64,000 nucleotides of DNA from Zygnema cylindricum (lineage: Eukaryota > Streptophyta > Zygnematophyceae > Zygnematales > Zygnemataceae): contig JBBHKE010000831.1 in assembly GCA_037447655.1 (NCBI GenBank), forward strand, positions 62,001 through 126,000. Reading direction: 5' to 3'. The notes below the pieces were generated by a model that had not been told where the DNA came from, ran no database searches, and saw nothing but the letters and a program-made list of their open reading frames with translations. Made by a program: the position numbers and the translations under genes. Positions 54,063 to 64,000 of this stretch are shown piece after piece (position 1 is the stretch's first letter; the number at the start of each line of letters is the position of its first letter).

Positions 54063-55024
54063 GGGTACGTCCCCATGTGTTAAAGTATCGACTTTATTTC
54101 GTTGTTTTCACCCAAAACGCAGTTCCGTACGAGAAAAAATTTAGCCGTACAAAAAAATCAAGTCTTGAAAAGTACAGCAAATGTCAAGTCGATACTTTGA
54201 ATGTACTTTATGTTTGTCGTCATATTAACAAATTTTGGCGTTTTCCTTTTTTCTACCCCCGGCCAAGAGAATCCAACCATTCAAAAAACTTTATCAAAAA
54301 TCACCTCGCGAGGTGATTTCAGAGGAAGTACCGCCCAAACAACGAATGCAAAATGGCCCTCGCACGCGCCACACGCGTGGAAAATTTTCGGACGAGGGAG
54401 AGCACTCGCTATTTTTCTCCCTGCCCGTCACGTGCATGTACGGAAAAAAATCTGCAGGGGTCTCCGGACCTCCACTTTCATTCATGGGTCCTTTGCAGAA
54501 TTTTGCGCCGTCGTCGCTTCTCCCCTCTCCCTCTCACACTATCGCTTTTATCTCTCACTTTTTAGAATGAGGCACGACATTACTGGTATTAAATGAAAGA
54601 TATTTAAAAAGTAATTCTTTTGACTACCTTTATGTATATTTTTATGGCAAGTCGATTGTGAAAAGTCGGAAAAACGAAATCGGATAGCCATGGCAGAAAG
54701 TTCTTGAATTTTGTGACGTTCTCACAAGTGAGCATGGCGTTACAATGTCACAAAACCCTAAACATTTGCCATGTCACAAAATTACAAAAATCTAGACGTC
54801 TACAACCGTCGCTGTTTTTGTTGGCGTCACCTACTAAAAATAGCTGTCTGTTGAACTAAAGGCAGCCATGGATCAACCTCTCTCTCTTACCTTCAGTGAC
54901 TACAACAAGTATGGGAGCTAGAGAGCGAGGTGGAGGCAGGCTGTCCGTCCTTTTTTTCCTTTTATTAAAACATATTTAAACCTAGAAAATACTATAGAAA
55001 TCTATAGATTTCAACAACGTACCC
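54063..55024. mobile_element. PIF/Harbinger-like MITE (962 bp), fourth nesting level
   Basis: Starts GGGTACGTCC and ends CGTACCC, TAA on both sides (54060-54062, 55025-55027). The right inverted end is only about 8 bp because a copia LTR fragment (54840-55016) abuts it. Internal perfect palindrome 54298-54319 around CACCTCGCGAGGTG. A partial relative is at 35590-35980. Confidence 0.75.
54840..55016 (-). repeat. copia LTR start fragment inside a MITE
   Basis: Minus strand begins TGTTGAAATCTATAG at 55016 and continues with the TTTTCTAGG block and the U3 hairpin with loop ACTTGTTGTAGTCACTGAAGG. About 177 bp only, ending at the point equivalent to just after the hairpin. It belongs to yet another subfamily of the copia LTRs. 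Confidence 0.7.
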
Positions 55025-55305
55025 TAAGATTCTTTCAAGATTTTAAGCATCTAATATTAACTTTCGTGTTACCAACCAGAATGAGCCACGCAAATAAAAA
55101 GTGGTTCAATGTCGCGACCTAATGGCAGGCACGCCCTTCAGTAAAATTTTCCGTACAATTACTGAGACGTCTAATGGAAGCCCACCCTTAGAGTGAAAGT
55201 ATGCGGCAGTGTACGAATTGTAAGAATTTGTACTTTTACCTATATTACTGTGAATATCCTCTCGACAAATCAGCTGTACCCATATTGGCGTTCGTTGAAA
55301 AATTA

Positions 55306-55505
55306 CACCTTGAATCGTTATTAGCGTATAGAAATTATTAGTGTAAAGAAAAAATTATCATCATTCATTCTAATTTAGTGCCAGGAGACGTGGCAGATTA
55401 TGGTCCACGTCATTAAATAGTGTAATTTATTATATTTAAGGTATCAGCGTCAAAATTTTGGGGTGCCGATATAGCGTACATAAAGGCTAATAACGATTCA
55501 CCGTG
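55306..55505. mobile_element. TA-target MITE (200 bp)
   Basis: CACCTTGAATCGTTATTAGCG ... CTAATAACGATTCACCGTG with TA on both sides; the intact 41963 copy has one TA there. Non-coding. Confidence 0.8.
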
Positions 55506-55613
55506 TAGTGTATAACTTTTTTTTCGAAATTTTTCTAAGTCAAAATTAGTGTACATGACACTAAATTATTATACACACTAATAATTTCTACACGCTAAAT
55601 ACGATCGACGGTG

Positions 55614-57457
55614 TAGTTTATGCATGCAGACGTTTATATCAACCGTCATCCACGGCCCACTCCCGCTCTCGCTCCCGCTCCCACTCCAACTTCTATTCTT
55701 GTTCCCTCCCATTTTTCCAATCCAACTATCTCGGCATCTCCAAGTAAGCTCTCTCTACTACCCACTCTTTTCCTTTCATCCTTTCTCCCTCTCTTCCTCT
55801 TCCTCTGTGCCGCTATCCATCTCTCCTTTTTGCCCAATCTTTTTTCTCTCTGTCCCACTCTCTTCCTTTCTCCCTCTCTCTCCCTCTCTCCCTCTGTCCC
55901 TCTATATCTTTCCTTTTCTCGGATGTTAATGTTTTACTATTTACTTTCATTTTTTTTTTCTGCAGGCGAACGTTTCGCCTCCCACCATTGAAGATGCCTG
56001 GCTAGATTTAAATTTGAGGGAGGGAGGGAGGGATGGTGGGAGGGTGGGAGGGAGAGAGGCCTCCCATCATTGAAGATATTTGGGTAGATTTAAATATGTT
56101 TACATCGACGATTATAAAGGTGATGTCAACAAATCTCCCTCTTTCACGTTTCCCTTTTGTTTGATCTTGCAAGATGTATCAAAGACTCCATCTTAAAAAA
56201 TTAACGCTAAAGAGTTTAATTTTCCATTTTTTCTTTTTTTTTTGATGTGTTTATTTTCTTGTTTGATTTGCAAGGATTAAGTACATTTCCAGCGTACATT
56301 TTGGTTTTGCTATTTTTCTCATAGAAATTGTCAACAAAATTGCAAGGATAATCAAATTCCAATTTAGTGCTTTTCAGAAAGTTGGTCTAGAAGTTATTAG
56401 AATTGTAGAAAATTTATAAGTATGTCTACTCTTGTTGTCGTCTTTTTTCGTTATGAGGTTATTTTCTCCAGAGATTTCAGCCCTCTTTGATCATATATTT
56501 CTCGATATTATCTTTCAATTTCCTCGAATTTTTGAAATGACGTATCATTTATGAAGATAGTCATTCCGTACTTTGGACCTCTGTACTTTTCTTTTCTTTT
56601 CGCTTTCATACTTTCGTAGGTTCTTGCAATAAATATAACAACATTTTTAGGTAGGTTAATGGATTGGTGAAAAATGCTTAAGTGAAGCAATTTTTTTCTT
56701 CTTACACATTATACCAAGAAAATTCGGTGTAAGTTTTCTAAACGCATGCGCAAATTCCTATCAAACAATTTTAGTTTTATTGATTATATTGTGCATTTTA
56801 TGCAGCAATGTGATTTTTATTCAGCAATATATTTTAAATAATGGAATGTCCTTGCACACCTGTTTTCATTTGTTTCATTTATGTTAGTGGTGTTATCTTC
56901 ACATGGCTGATTTTCACATTTCGGCATCTAAGGAAAGGAAACCAAATATGTCAGGAAGGTTGTTGACGAGAGGGAGAGGGAGGGAGAGGGGGAGATAGAG
57001 AGGGAGAGGGAGACGGAGAAGTATTGAGAAATGGAGGGTGGATGGAGGAAGAGATGGAGGGGGAGATGAAGGGAGAAATGGAGATGAAAGGGAGAGGAGA
57101 GGTGAGACAGATGTCGAGGGAGGGAGGGTAGGGGAGGGAGGGAGAGAGAAAGAAAGGGAGAGGGAGATAGCGTGAGGAGAGAGAGAGAGAGAAGGATGAG
57201 AGAGGGATAAATGGAGAGGGAGAGAAAATGACAGGATAGAGAGATGCATAGAGAGGGAATGTAAAGATTTACAGCTCCACTAAACCAGGAGTTTTTTTTA
57301 TCCACAACCGCCATCAAACAAATTTAAAAAGCCCTTTAAAAGTTCGAACCAATCAACAGCAGGCGGAAACTATGGAAAAAAAAGAAAAAAAAGCGCGTAG
57401 TCAACTAGAATGGATTTTCCCTCGACCCCTTATGAGCCCCGTAAACAATCAATTAGC
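55614..57457. other. intergenic with purine/pyrimidine tracts
   Basis: CT-rich 55660-55925, GGGAGGGA-rich 56010-56065 (with a duplicated phrase: CCTCCCACCATTGAAGATG near 55977 and CCTCCCATCATTGAAGATA near 56061), and a GGGAGAGAGG-rich tract 56965-57250. The long frames here are artefacts of these tracts. No gene recognised. Confidence 0.5.
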
Positions 57458-57646
57458 TAGTGTTGGGTATCAAGGACCTTTTGCCGATATTCGATATATA
57501 TCGAATTTCAGGTACCCGATAATCGATATATCGCTTCAATATATCGAAAACCAAATTATCGCGATATATCGCCGATATATCGTATCGCTAATATATCGAG
57601 GCATTAATTTTTTTTTTTTTTTTTTTTCCAATTTTTTTTTTAAAAC

Positions 57647-57678
<32 letters not shown>
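57458..57678. repeat. hAT-like element left end, cut by gap
   Basis: TAGTGTTGGGTATCAAGG followed by CGATATAT-rich sequence as in 31516-33256. It ends in a T run, about 28 C in a row, and the assembly gap, so the C run may be partly a sequencing artefact. Confidence 0.55.
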
Positions 57679-57688
57679 NNNNNNNNNN
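57679..57688. other. assembly gap
   Basis: Ten N after a homopolymer C run; true length unknown. Confidence 0.99.
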
Positions 57689-58090
57689 GCACCTATAAAA
57701 AAGGAAAAGGTGCGCCGGATAAAAAAGTGTAAGTCAGAAGCTCTTAACAGGTGGTACACGTGCCAGAATTGTTTGACATCCGAGTCACTGCACCGCAGAG
57801 CCTATTTTCACATTATCGTAAGCTGCCAGGCTTAAATGCGGATGTTGGAAACTGTAAAAAAGACATTACTACAAAAAGAAACTTTTTTTCTTTTAAGACA
57901 TGCCTGGACATACTTTGCCATGCGGGCAGTCATTTTTTGGGGTGAAAAAGCGATTACCTTCCGGTGGGAATTCGTGATAGTCACAATTCTACATATACGG
58001 GTACGCAATGTTCATTTTCCAAGAAAACGACAAAAAAACCTTTTACTTGTAACGCATGGGCATATACATCTTAACACTGATAGTGCTTAA
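57689..58090. other. unassigned spacer
   Basis: No gene or element ends recognised apart from the TAA target word at 58088-58090. The stretch GAAAACGACAAAAAAACCTTTTAC near 58025 recurs at about 61460, so part of it belongs to an unrecognised repeat. Confidence 0.4.
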
Positions 58091-58796
58091 GGGTGGCCTT
58101 CCATTAGCGAAAAAGTGGGGTTTTTTACTGACGGGCGTACCGTTTCATACAGGTCCGTACAGAATTTTCTTTTTTTCAAAGAAAAACATCATTACAGAAA
58201 AAATGTCAAAGGTTGTAGGCGTAAATTCGGACCGTCGAATGCTATTACACTTTTATCCGAGACGCCACGTCACTGAGCCTACAGTTTGTTAAGACCGTGC
58301 ACATGGTGGACAATTCTCGAAGACTGAATGTGAAAAAATAGGCCGCGTGGAAAAGGAAAAAATATCCACGATGAGCGGGCACGTATGTGCGTACACGTCG
58401 CAAGAGCCATGTGCCTTCTGCCAGGGTGGCTGCGAATCCGCCGAAATTATTTCGTCACGCTCCCACCATCAAAGTTTGCCGCCGCCTTTTCGTCGTTGCG
58501 TTTTGAAATTTTTGGTAGTACATTTAATGCCCTATGTACGAGTCATCAATTACCTCTGACGGTACAGATTTTTCCTCCGCGGGTACAAATATTACCTCCG
58601 CTCGTTCAGATATTGCATTCAGACTTTACTTCCTAAGATTCTTTCAAGGATTTAAGCATCTAATATTAACCTACGTGTCACCAACCAGAATGAGCCACGC
58701 AAATAAAAAGTGGTTTAATGTCCTAGCCTAATGGAAGGCACGCCCTTCAGTAAAATTTTGCGTACAATTACTAAGACGCCTAATGGAAGAAAACCC
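58091..58796. mobile_element. PIF/Harbinger-like MITE (706 bp), reference copy
   Basis: GGGTGGCCTTCCATTAGCG and inverted GGGTTTTCTTCCATTAGGCG ends, TAA duplicated (58088-58090, 58797-58799). Uninterrupted copy of the element at 53540. No transposase. Confidence 0.85.
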
Positions 58797-58869
58797 TAAG
58801 TGTTACTTTTAATAATATCGACTCGATTTCAGTAAAAGTTTGAAGATGAGTTGGCGTGACGTGACACTA

Positions 58870-60169
58870 CCCCGCCAATCGGTATTAGCGTACAGGTTTC
58901 TTTAGCGTATAGGAATAATTACAACGATTTACGCTAAGGGTGGAGTTCCATCAAGCAAAAAGTGGCGTAGTTTACAGAAATCCGCGACCCTCCGTACCAA
59001 ATCGTACCGCCTATTTTGTTTTTATACAAAAAACTACATTATATAGAATCTTGCCGATACTCTCCAAAGGTCTTGGAGGTAATACTGGTCGTCGGATGTT
59101 CATCTACAAGGAGTTCGCTTCATTTTTCTCGGTAACTGTCAACCCACCTCGAGGAGGTGGGTTGGCAGATACATAAAAAAAAAAACGTGACACGCTGGAC
59201 GATTAAGCTACGTGTCATAATGGAAAACCAACAAAAAATCTTAAGATTTGCACATGACACGCGGTTTCCAAAATACAACATAAAATAAAATCGATATTTT
59301 GTAACATTCCCTTGTCACGCTGTTTTTGATAACTTTTGTTCGTCACACTATTTCTCTCAAAAGACTTTCGTTATGTTCGAAAACTGAAACCCTAAAAAAT
59401 GAGTTGGCGTACAGACTGGCATGTGCAAAATGTATAAAAGTTTTGTCGTATGATTACTTCGTACGCAGGTACATGGTACGCAAGTCAAGATTTGAAGTTA
59501 AGTTTGTCGGTGCTAAAAATCTGAAAGATATTTAATATCTGATCGTAGCTTGCGTGGCGCCAGTCAATTTAGAACACGTGGCTTACAAACTCTACGTGAT
59601 GGAACTTCGACTCAATCGACCCGGTCTGTAGGGTTTGCCGTACAATTAAAAAAACGTATGATGGAACTTCAACCTAATTAGGAATTTGAAATTTTTTGAA
59701 AAAAATATACATTCTAATTGTTTACTTATGCTAATTTGGGTCTTTGAAAAAATTATATGTTGGTTGCAAACATGCTTACACTAATATAGGTACTTGTACT
59801 AAATTTGACAAATTGTACACAAATCGTACGTTCACACAGTCGAAATGTGGTTGTTTGACGAATATGTGCCAACGTGATATTTGACAGCCCGATTTCATCC
59901 CCTTTTTAGAGCACATATTCCCGTGCGTCCACGATTACTAAAACTCATTAGTTGTACTTTTTCATTTAAAAAGGTGCAATTTTGTACGGTCTGACACTTA
60001 TTGTACATCACACTATTTAAATGACAACGTACTTTCGTTTTTACGCAAATTGGACAAAAATCCCTAAATGACGCAAATGAAAAAACAGAATAATTTATGC
60101 TATTTAAGAATTTGGAAAAAAAAAGCGGGACACTATTAGCGTTCAATACGCTAATAGCGATTGGCGGTG
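58870..60169. mobile_element. TA-target MITE interrupted by a PIF-like MITE
   Basis: Ends CCCCGCCAATCGGTATTAGCG and CGCTAATAGCGATTGGCGGTG with TA on both sides; about 560 bp without the insert 58938-59674. The first base of the left end is changed (CCCCG for CACCG). Confidence 0.78.
58938..59674. mobile_element. PIF/Harbinger-like MITE (737 bp) with palindrome
   Basis: GGGTGGAGTTCCATCA and inverted GGTTGAAGTTCCATCA ends, TAA duplicated (58935-58937, 59675-59677). Contains an 11-bp inverted repeat with 3-base loop at 59140-59164 around CCCACCTC/GAGGTGGG. Confidence 0.83.
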
Positions 60170-60407
60170 TACTATAATGTACTGAATCTTGCAACTTTTT
60201 GCCCCCTCGGGGTGCCGAAGTCGTGCGCCACAGCTCGTTTAGGGTTTATTTTTCTCTTTTTGCTTTTTTTTATTAAAAAAACAACCCAAAACAAAAAACC
60301 CTATTTCTTGTACCCGATCCCAAGAGGTGCCAAATGTCGGCGCAAGGTGCCGCGAGGTGCCAAAGGTCCCACACTTGTATGGGGGCTTGTTCGATACCCA
60401 TACTGTA

Positions 60408-61402
60408 CACCGTCAATCTCTATTAGAGTAAAGGAATAAATAGCGTAAAAAAAAAATTAGTGTTATTAACACTAATCGGGAATTTTATTTTTTTGAAAAA
60501 AAAATATATACTAATTAATCCCTAACTGTAATTTGGGTTGTCCTTAATAATAAATACCCGCCCTTTCGATGTCTTCAGTAATATGTGTATTCGTACAAAA
60601 TCTGACAATTCGTACGCCGTCGAGCTGTTCACACGGTCGACGGACGAACATATGAGAGCGTGATTTTTGTCGACGAGTTTGCGTCTCTTTCTTCCAGTGC
60701 ACATTCACATGTGTGCGCAATAATGTTAAGTGTCTTTTATGCCTTTGTAATTAAAAAAGTACTATTTCGTACAAAAATATATTGTCTGTACGCCACACTA
60801 TTTCCATAGCAGTGTACTTCCATTATTAACGCTAATTGAAAAAAAACCCTAATTAGAATAATGGAAAAAATAGAATTATGGATTGTATTTCGGGTATTTT
60901 TTTTTGAAAAATGGGCACCGAGTTGGCGTTATATACTATAATAGCTAGTGTTGTGTATCGGTAAAAAAGTTATCGCGATAACACCGATACCGATAGTTAT
61001 CGGTTATCGAACGGTCAGAGCTACCGATATATTTGTACTTTCTGTACTTTCTGTCCGTAGTACACGTGGCAGTTTTCCAGTGGATCCCAAGGAAGAAAGG
61101 GACAAGCCATAACGTCGGATGTGAAAGGGTACATCTTTATATCTGGAGCCGTACTAAAGCCGTACATATCTTATGCCGGATACTGTACTTTCGGCCTGTA
61201 CAAATGATCTGATTGGTAGGCACCTCAGTACATTTATTTTTGTTTATGATTTACGTGTATGATTGGCCGTACTTTTATCTTTAAGGTCCGTACATATATT
61301 TCCGTACCTATATATCGATTATCGGCTACCCGAAAAAAGGCCCATATCGGTTATCGGCAAATCCTTACCGATACACAACACTGCTAATAGCGATTGACGG
61401 TG
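60408..61402. mobile_element. TA-target MITE interrupted by a hAT-like MITE
   Basis: CACCGTCAATCTCTATTAG ... CTAATAGCGATTGACGGTG with TA on both sides; about 550 bp without the hAT-like insert at 60946-61383. Confidence 0.8.
60946..61383. mobile_element. hAT-like MITE (438 bp) with 8-bp target duplication
   Basis: TAGTGTTGTGTATCGGTAA ... TTACCGATACACAACACTG inverted ends of about 18 bp. Flanks ATAATAGC (60938-60945) and CTAATAGC (61384-61391) agree at 7 of 8. T/CAGTGTTG ends and an 8-bp duplication are typical of hAT. No transposase. Confidence 0.82.
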
Positions 61403-61536
61403 TAGTTTACACACATTTATCGTACGGTTCAAAATTTTCTCGTGCAGATTCAATTTCGGAAGAAAACGACAAAAAAACCTTTTACCGTAACACATGGGCA
61501 TACAGCCTAACACTAATAGCGGTACACGGTTGGTCT

Positions 61537-61754
61537 CACCGTGTATCGCTATTAGGGTTAATAGCATTTTCGTCACTTAAAACATTTTTTCCCCCGTACA
61601 CACCTGCCCGATTTCGGATCTGGCGGTTTCGATTGAAATATTAGACTCCCAGCTTCCGACTGGCGGTCTCAAATTGAAAATCCGACAAGTGTGTACGGAG
61701 AAATGATGTTTTAAGTGGCGAAAAAGTTGTTAACCCTAATAGCGATACACGGTG
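61537..61754. mobile_element. fold-back TA-type MITE (218 bp)
   Basis: CACCGTGTATCGCTATTAGGG ... CCCTAATAGCGATACACGGTG; inverted similarity extends about 80 bp inwards from each end (TTTTCGTCACTTAAAAC with GTTTTAAGTGGCGAAAA), so the whole element could fold into one hairpin. TA follows on the right; the left flank reads CT, so the duplication is imperfect. Confidence 0.78.
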
Positions 61755-61805
61755 TACTGTACCGTACTGTACTTTGTATACTGAATTGTGAAACTATTTC
61801 TATAA

Positions 61806-62610
61806 GGGTGTTTTCGCATGTAACCGAAACTTAATCTTGCTACTTTGTTTTTTAGCGAAGATTCTCCGTCCAGCTTTCAGAGCATTCGGATGTAAACGCA
61901 AATAACTTGTCACATAAAAAAGTGACTTACGTAGACGTGTACGAAGAATTGTGACAAATGAAGTGGTACATAAAATGAGGAGAAACTTCCACTCGCCTTC
62001 AATTTGAGGCGTTTCTCAGCACGCTGTACAATTTTTGTGACTTCGTAATGTCCGTACGACCCATTGTCGACGTGTCGAAACCCTTCGCTGTCGCACAGAA
62101 TTTGCGGTTTCGTTTATCGTCTTCCCACTTGCCGACAGGTGGCCAATGTTTTTCATACGCCGTATGTGTGAAGACACGTGTTTTTGAGAGAGACGGCCTC
62201 TGTACGGATCAGCGCACGCAAAACATTAAGCACAGGCTGGAAACGTGGTGTGGTTTTTTTTGGTACTCCGCGCACAATTTTTTATTTTTTTAAAAAACTT
62301 CAGACACGTGCGACATTGTCCGCCTATTCGCTCACCATATTGGACTTTATTTCAAGTCACCTCGCGAGGTGATTTGATGTAAAGTTTGAACATGTGTTGA
62401 AAGGACGCGAAAGTGGGTCGAAATGCGCTAAACGACAAACTATATCGCGCTAGACGACAAACTATTGTACGTATAAAGCTTAAGGGTAACGCAACTTGTA
62501 CGGTGGTAATTTCAATTTTTTGGTACGGCTGCTGATTTTTTCGTTTTTTTCTAAGCTATGGAAGAAAACGACAGAAAATAACTGTAACTTTAGCACATGC
62601 GAAAATACCC
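61806..62610. mobile_element. PIF/Harbinger-like MITE (805 bp) upstream of GBP-like gene
   Basis: GGGTGTTTTCGCATG and inverted GGGTATTTTCGCATG ends, TAA duplicated (61803-61805, 62611-62613). Contains the palindrome TCACCTCGCGAGGTGA at 62357-62372. Its right end is 85 bp from the start codon of the next gene. Confidence 0.85.
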
Positions 62611-62695
62611 TAATACCTCTCTCTCTCTCTATCTACTATACTGTGGCTTCTTTTTTGTTTTGTTTAGTTTCGTTCGCACGTGTGAACGAAGACGG

Positions 62696-64000
62696 ATGAC
62701 GCGCCACGTGTCGCTTTTGGCGGCGATACACGCGATCCTGCTGCTGACCAATGGCGCTGCGGTGAACGCACGTGCGATGGCCTCAGGAAACGAAGAGGAG
62801 GATGAAGACATACGACAAAATGAGGGACACGTGGAGGATTATCACCGGGCGTGAGTTTTTTTTTGGAGTTTCTGTAAGAGGTTTAATCTCTTCTTGACAT
62901 CTCCCTCCCCTCGCCCTCCCTCCCTCCCTCCCACCCCCTCCCTCTCCCCCTTATTTTTTAGACACTTGTAGATTTTTTTTTTTGATTTTTTTGGGTTTTG
63001 TGTTCCGAGTCTCTTTAAAAGCCATTTTTTTTTTTTGTACTTTTTTTATTATTTTTTTTTTTTTTCCCTTTTTTGTACTCTTAAAACCGTAAAATTCATT
63101 CCCTTTTTTTTTTCAATATAGGGAATATGTAGGTTTCTTAAAATGTGAATGCAGGGTTCATGTTTGCATTTTTTTTTTTTTTTTTTTTTTTTTGGTTGAC
63201 GGTTATGGAGTCGTTCCGCGAGCTTGTTTCAAACTTTTTCTAAAATCTATATTTTTTAGTTTTTTTTTATTGTTGTTTTTGTAACTAAGTTTTTTTTTTT
63301 TTTAACTTTTTTTTTTCCAGATTTCCAATAGTGGAACCGGACAATTCTCACACCCATTTAAGAATATCAAAAATAGGACTTGATGCAATTTCTCGAATAA
63401 AAAACCCCATTGCGGTCGTTGCGGTACGTCATTTTTCAACATTTTATCATCATTATGCAAAATCAAAATGTTTCTATGAAGATTTTGAGGTTTTCATGAT
63501 GTATTTTCTTAGGTTTTTATGATTTTTTTCTTAGGTTTTTATGTATATATATATTTTAATTATTATTTAATATATATATATATATACATATTTGTTATTA
63601 AAGACATTGTCTTAATGCAAACATATGAAATTTGAAAATTTGCTATATGAGATATTAACTCAAAATTGTTGAAAATACATACCTTTTCTTGGATTTTCCT
63701 TTTAGAAAACCTTAAAAAACCTTTCAATGTTTTTAATTATAACTTTTCTCTAGATTAGCTCATGCTTAAAATTTCACTCTACTATGTTTTTTTTACAATC
63801 CATTCCTACCTCCCAACTTAAAAAAACCGTAAAAGAAATCATGAAAAAAACATTCAAGACCGGTGAAAACCCTAAAAATCCTCAAGTGTAATTTTAAAAA
63901 AGTCCCAAAATTAAAGTTCAATTTTTCACATCCAATGTCTCATCTCACATGGCTTTTTTTCTCAAACGACACCTTCCTTCCCTCGTTTTATGGTTCAAAG
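62696..64000 (+). CDS. guanylate-binding-protein-like GTPase, first two exons
   Basis: Exon 1 62696-62850 (GT at 62851), intron of 470 bp with long T runs, exon 2 63321-63423 (AG at 63319-63320; GT at 63424). Phases join as GC+A (Ala). Exon 1 encodes a short basic start and a hydrophobic stretch (VSLLAAIHAILLLTNGAAVNA) that looks like a signal peptide or membrane anchor, then an acidic segment. Exon 2 encodes AFPIVEPDNSHTHLRIS and IKNPIAVVA, the start of the GBP large GTPase domain; in the family this precedes the P-loop (GxYRxGKS), which must lie in exon 3 beyond a second intron that does not end clearly within the window. Plant GBP-like proteins act in membrane organisation, nuclear condensates and immunity, and their N-termini vary. 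The ATG was chosen as the first in frame after a CT-rich leader (62614-62640); an upstream in-frame ATG at 62597 lies inside the adjacent MITE and is less likely. Family call firm, function open. Confidence 0.75.
62851..63320 (+). other. intron 1 of GBP-like gene
   Basis: GTGAGT donor and TTTTTTCCAG acceptor. Contains a C/T-rich tract (62900-62950) and T runs of 10-23 bases (62970-63315), typical of plant U-rich introns but extreme. Confidence 0.7.

Larger units (their letters stand above)
53540..55187. mobile_element. PIF/Harbinger-like MITE carrying a further insert
   Basis: GGGTGGACTTGATTAG and inverted GGGTGGGCTTCCATTAG ends, TTA duplicated (53537-53539, 55188-55190). Without the insert 54063-55024 it is about 0.68 kb and aligns throughout with the intact 706-bp copy at 58091-58796. 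Confidence 0.85.
52540..55613. mobile_element. TA-target MITE split by nested insertions
   Basis: Ends CATCGTCAATCGTATTTAGCG and CGCTAAATACGATCGACGGTG, TA flanks. Pieces 52540-52662, 53329-53539, 55188-55305 and 55506-55613 align in order with the intact 583-bp copy at 41963-42545. The gaps are filled by three insertions (52663-53328, 53540-55187, 55306-55505), the second of which carries its own insert. Confidence 0.85.

Noticed and set aside
53573-54596. Several overlapping frames of 60-130 codons
   Set aside because: All fall inside nested PIF-like MITEs and break at their borders.
55620-55991. Pro/Ser/Leu-rich frames
   Set aside because: Artefact of a CT-rich tract; the complementary GA-rich frames are equally open.
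56914-57317. Ser/Leu/Pro-rich minus-strand frames
   Set aside because: Produced by a GGGAGAGA-rich tract; no start context or conserved sequence.
57639-57678. C-homopolymer as a biological feature
   Set aside because: It directly abuts an N gap and is most likely a sequencing or assembly artefact at least in part.

Overview
This is eukaryotic nuclear DNA, most likely from a streptophyte (land plant or charophyte-type alga). No prokaryotic operons are present. About three quarters of the window is transposable-element sequence in various stages of decay. Two points suggest the host group. First, the Ty1/copia-type elements carry a primer-binding site, immediately inside the 5' LTR, that matches the anticodon arm of plant-type initiator tRNA-Met (recalled sequence, no database used). 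Second, the partial gene at the right edge resembles plant guanylate-binding-protein-like GTPases.

Layout. 1-31 kb is a copia compartment with at least four related families, named here A-D (plus E1, a family B copy). Its parts are a 3' LTR end of an unassigned element (1-1125); a minus-strand family B element (E1, 1126-4493); a family A LTR fragment (4494-5048); a 5'-truncated family D copy (5049-6851); a 49-bp tandem repeat next to a TATA box (7153-7552); a complete family A element that encodes only Gag plus an RNase H-like remnant (8350-12683); a complete but decayed family C element (13109-18862); and a head-to-tail family D array of the form LTR-internal-LTR-internal-LTR (20222-30928). 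31-42.5 kb is rich in small inverted-repeat elements (hAT-like, TA-target and PIF/Harbinger-like) and holds a multi-exon minus-strand gene for a Methyltransf_22-type methyltransferase (37725-39211, upstream exons unresolved). 42.6-47.9 kb is a decayed Ty3/gypsy chromovirus. 47.9-50.8 kb is the 3' part of a family B copia element with a long open RT-RNase H frame. 52-62.6 kb is a dense nest of MITEs, up to four levels deep. At 62696 a GBP-like gene starts and runs off the right edge.

How the parts relate. The copia families share one architecture: an LTR of about 1 kb with a U3 of about 800 bp, TATA near position 800, the gag start codon inside the LTR, a half-tRNA-type primer site overlapping the gag reading frame, and TG...CA ends. 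The family A element has no protease, integrase or polymerase of its own and would have to be moved in trans. The least expected structure is inside U3 of families A, B and D: a hairpin whose loop is conserved while the stem changes sequence, followed by a tRNA-like A-box/B-box module in antisense orientation. The PIF-type MITEs share a second unexplained feature, an internal palindrome with a CACCTC core. One such MITE ends 85 bp before the GBP-like start codon.

Limits: all homology calls are by eye. Exon boundaries come from GT/AG, phase and family resemblance. Assembly gaps lie at 42566-42575 and 57679-57688.
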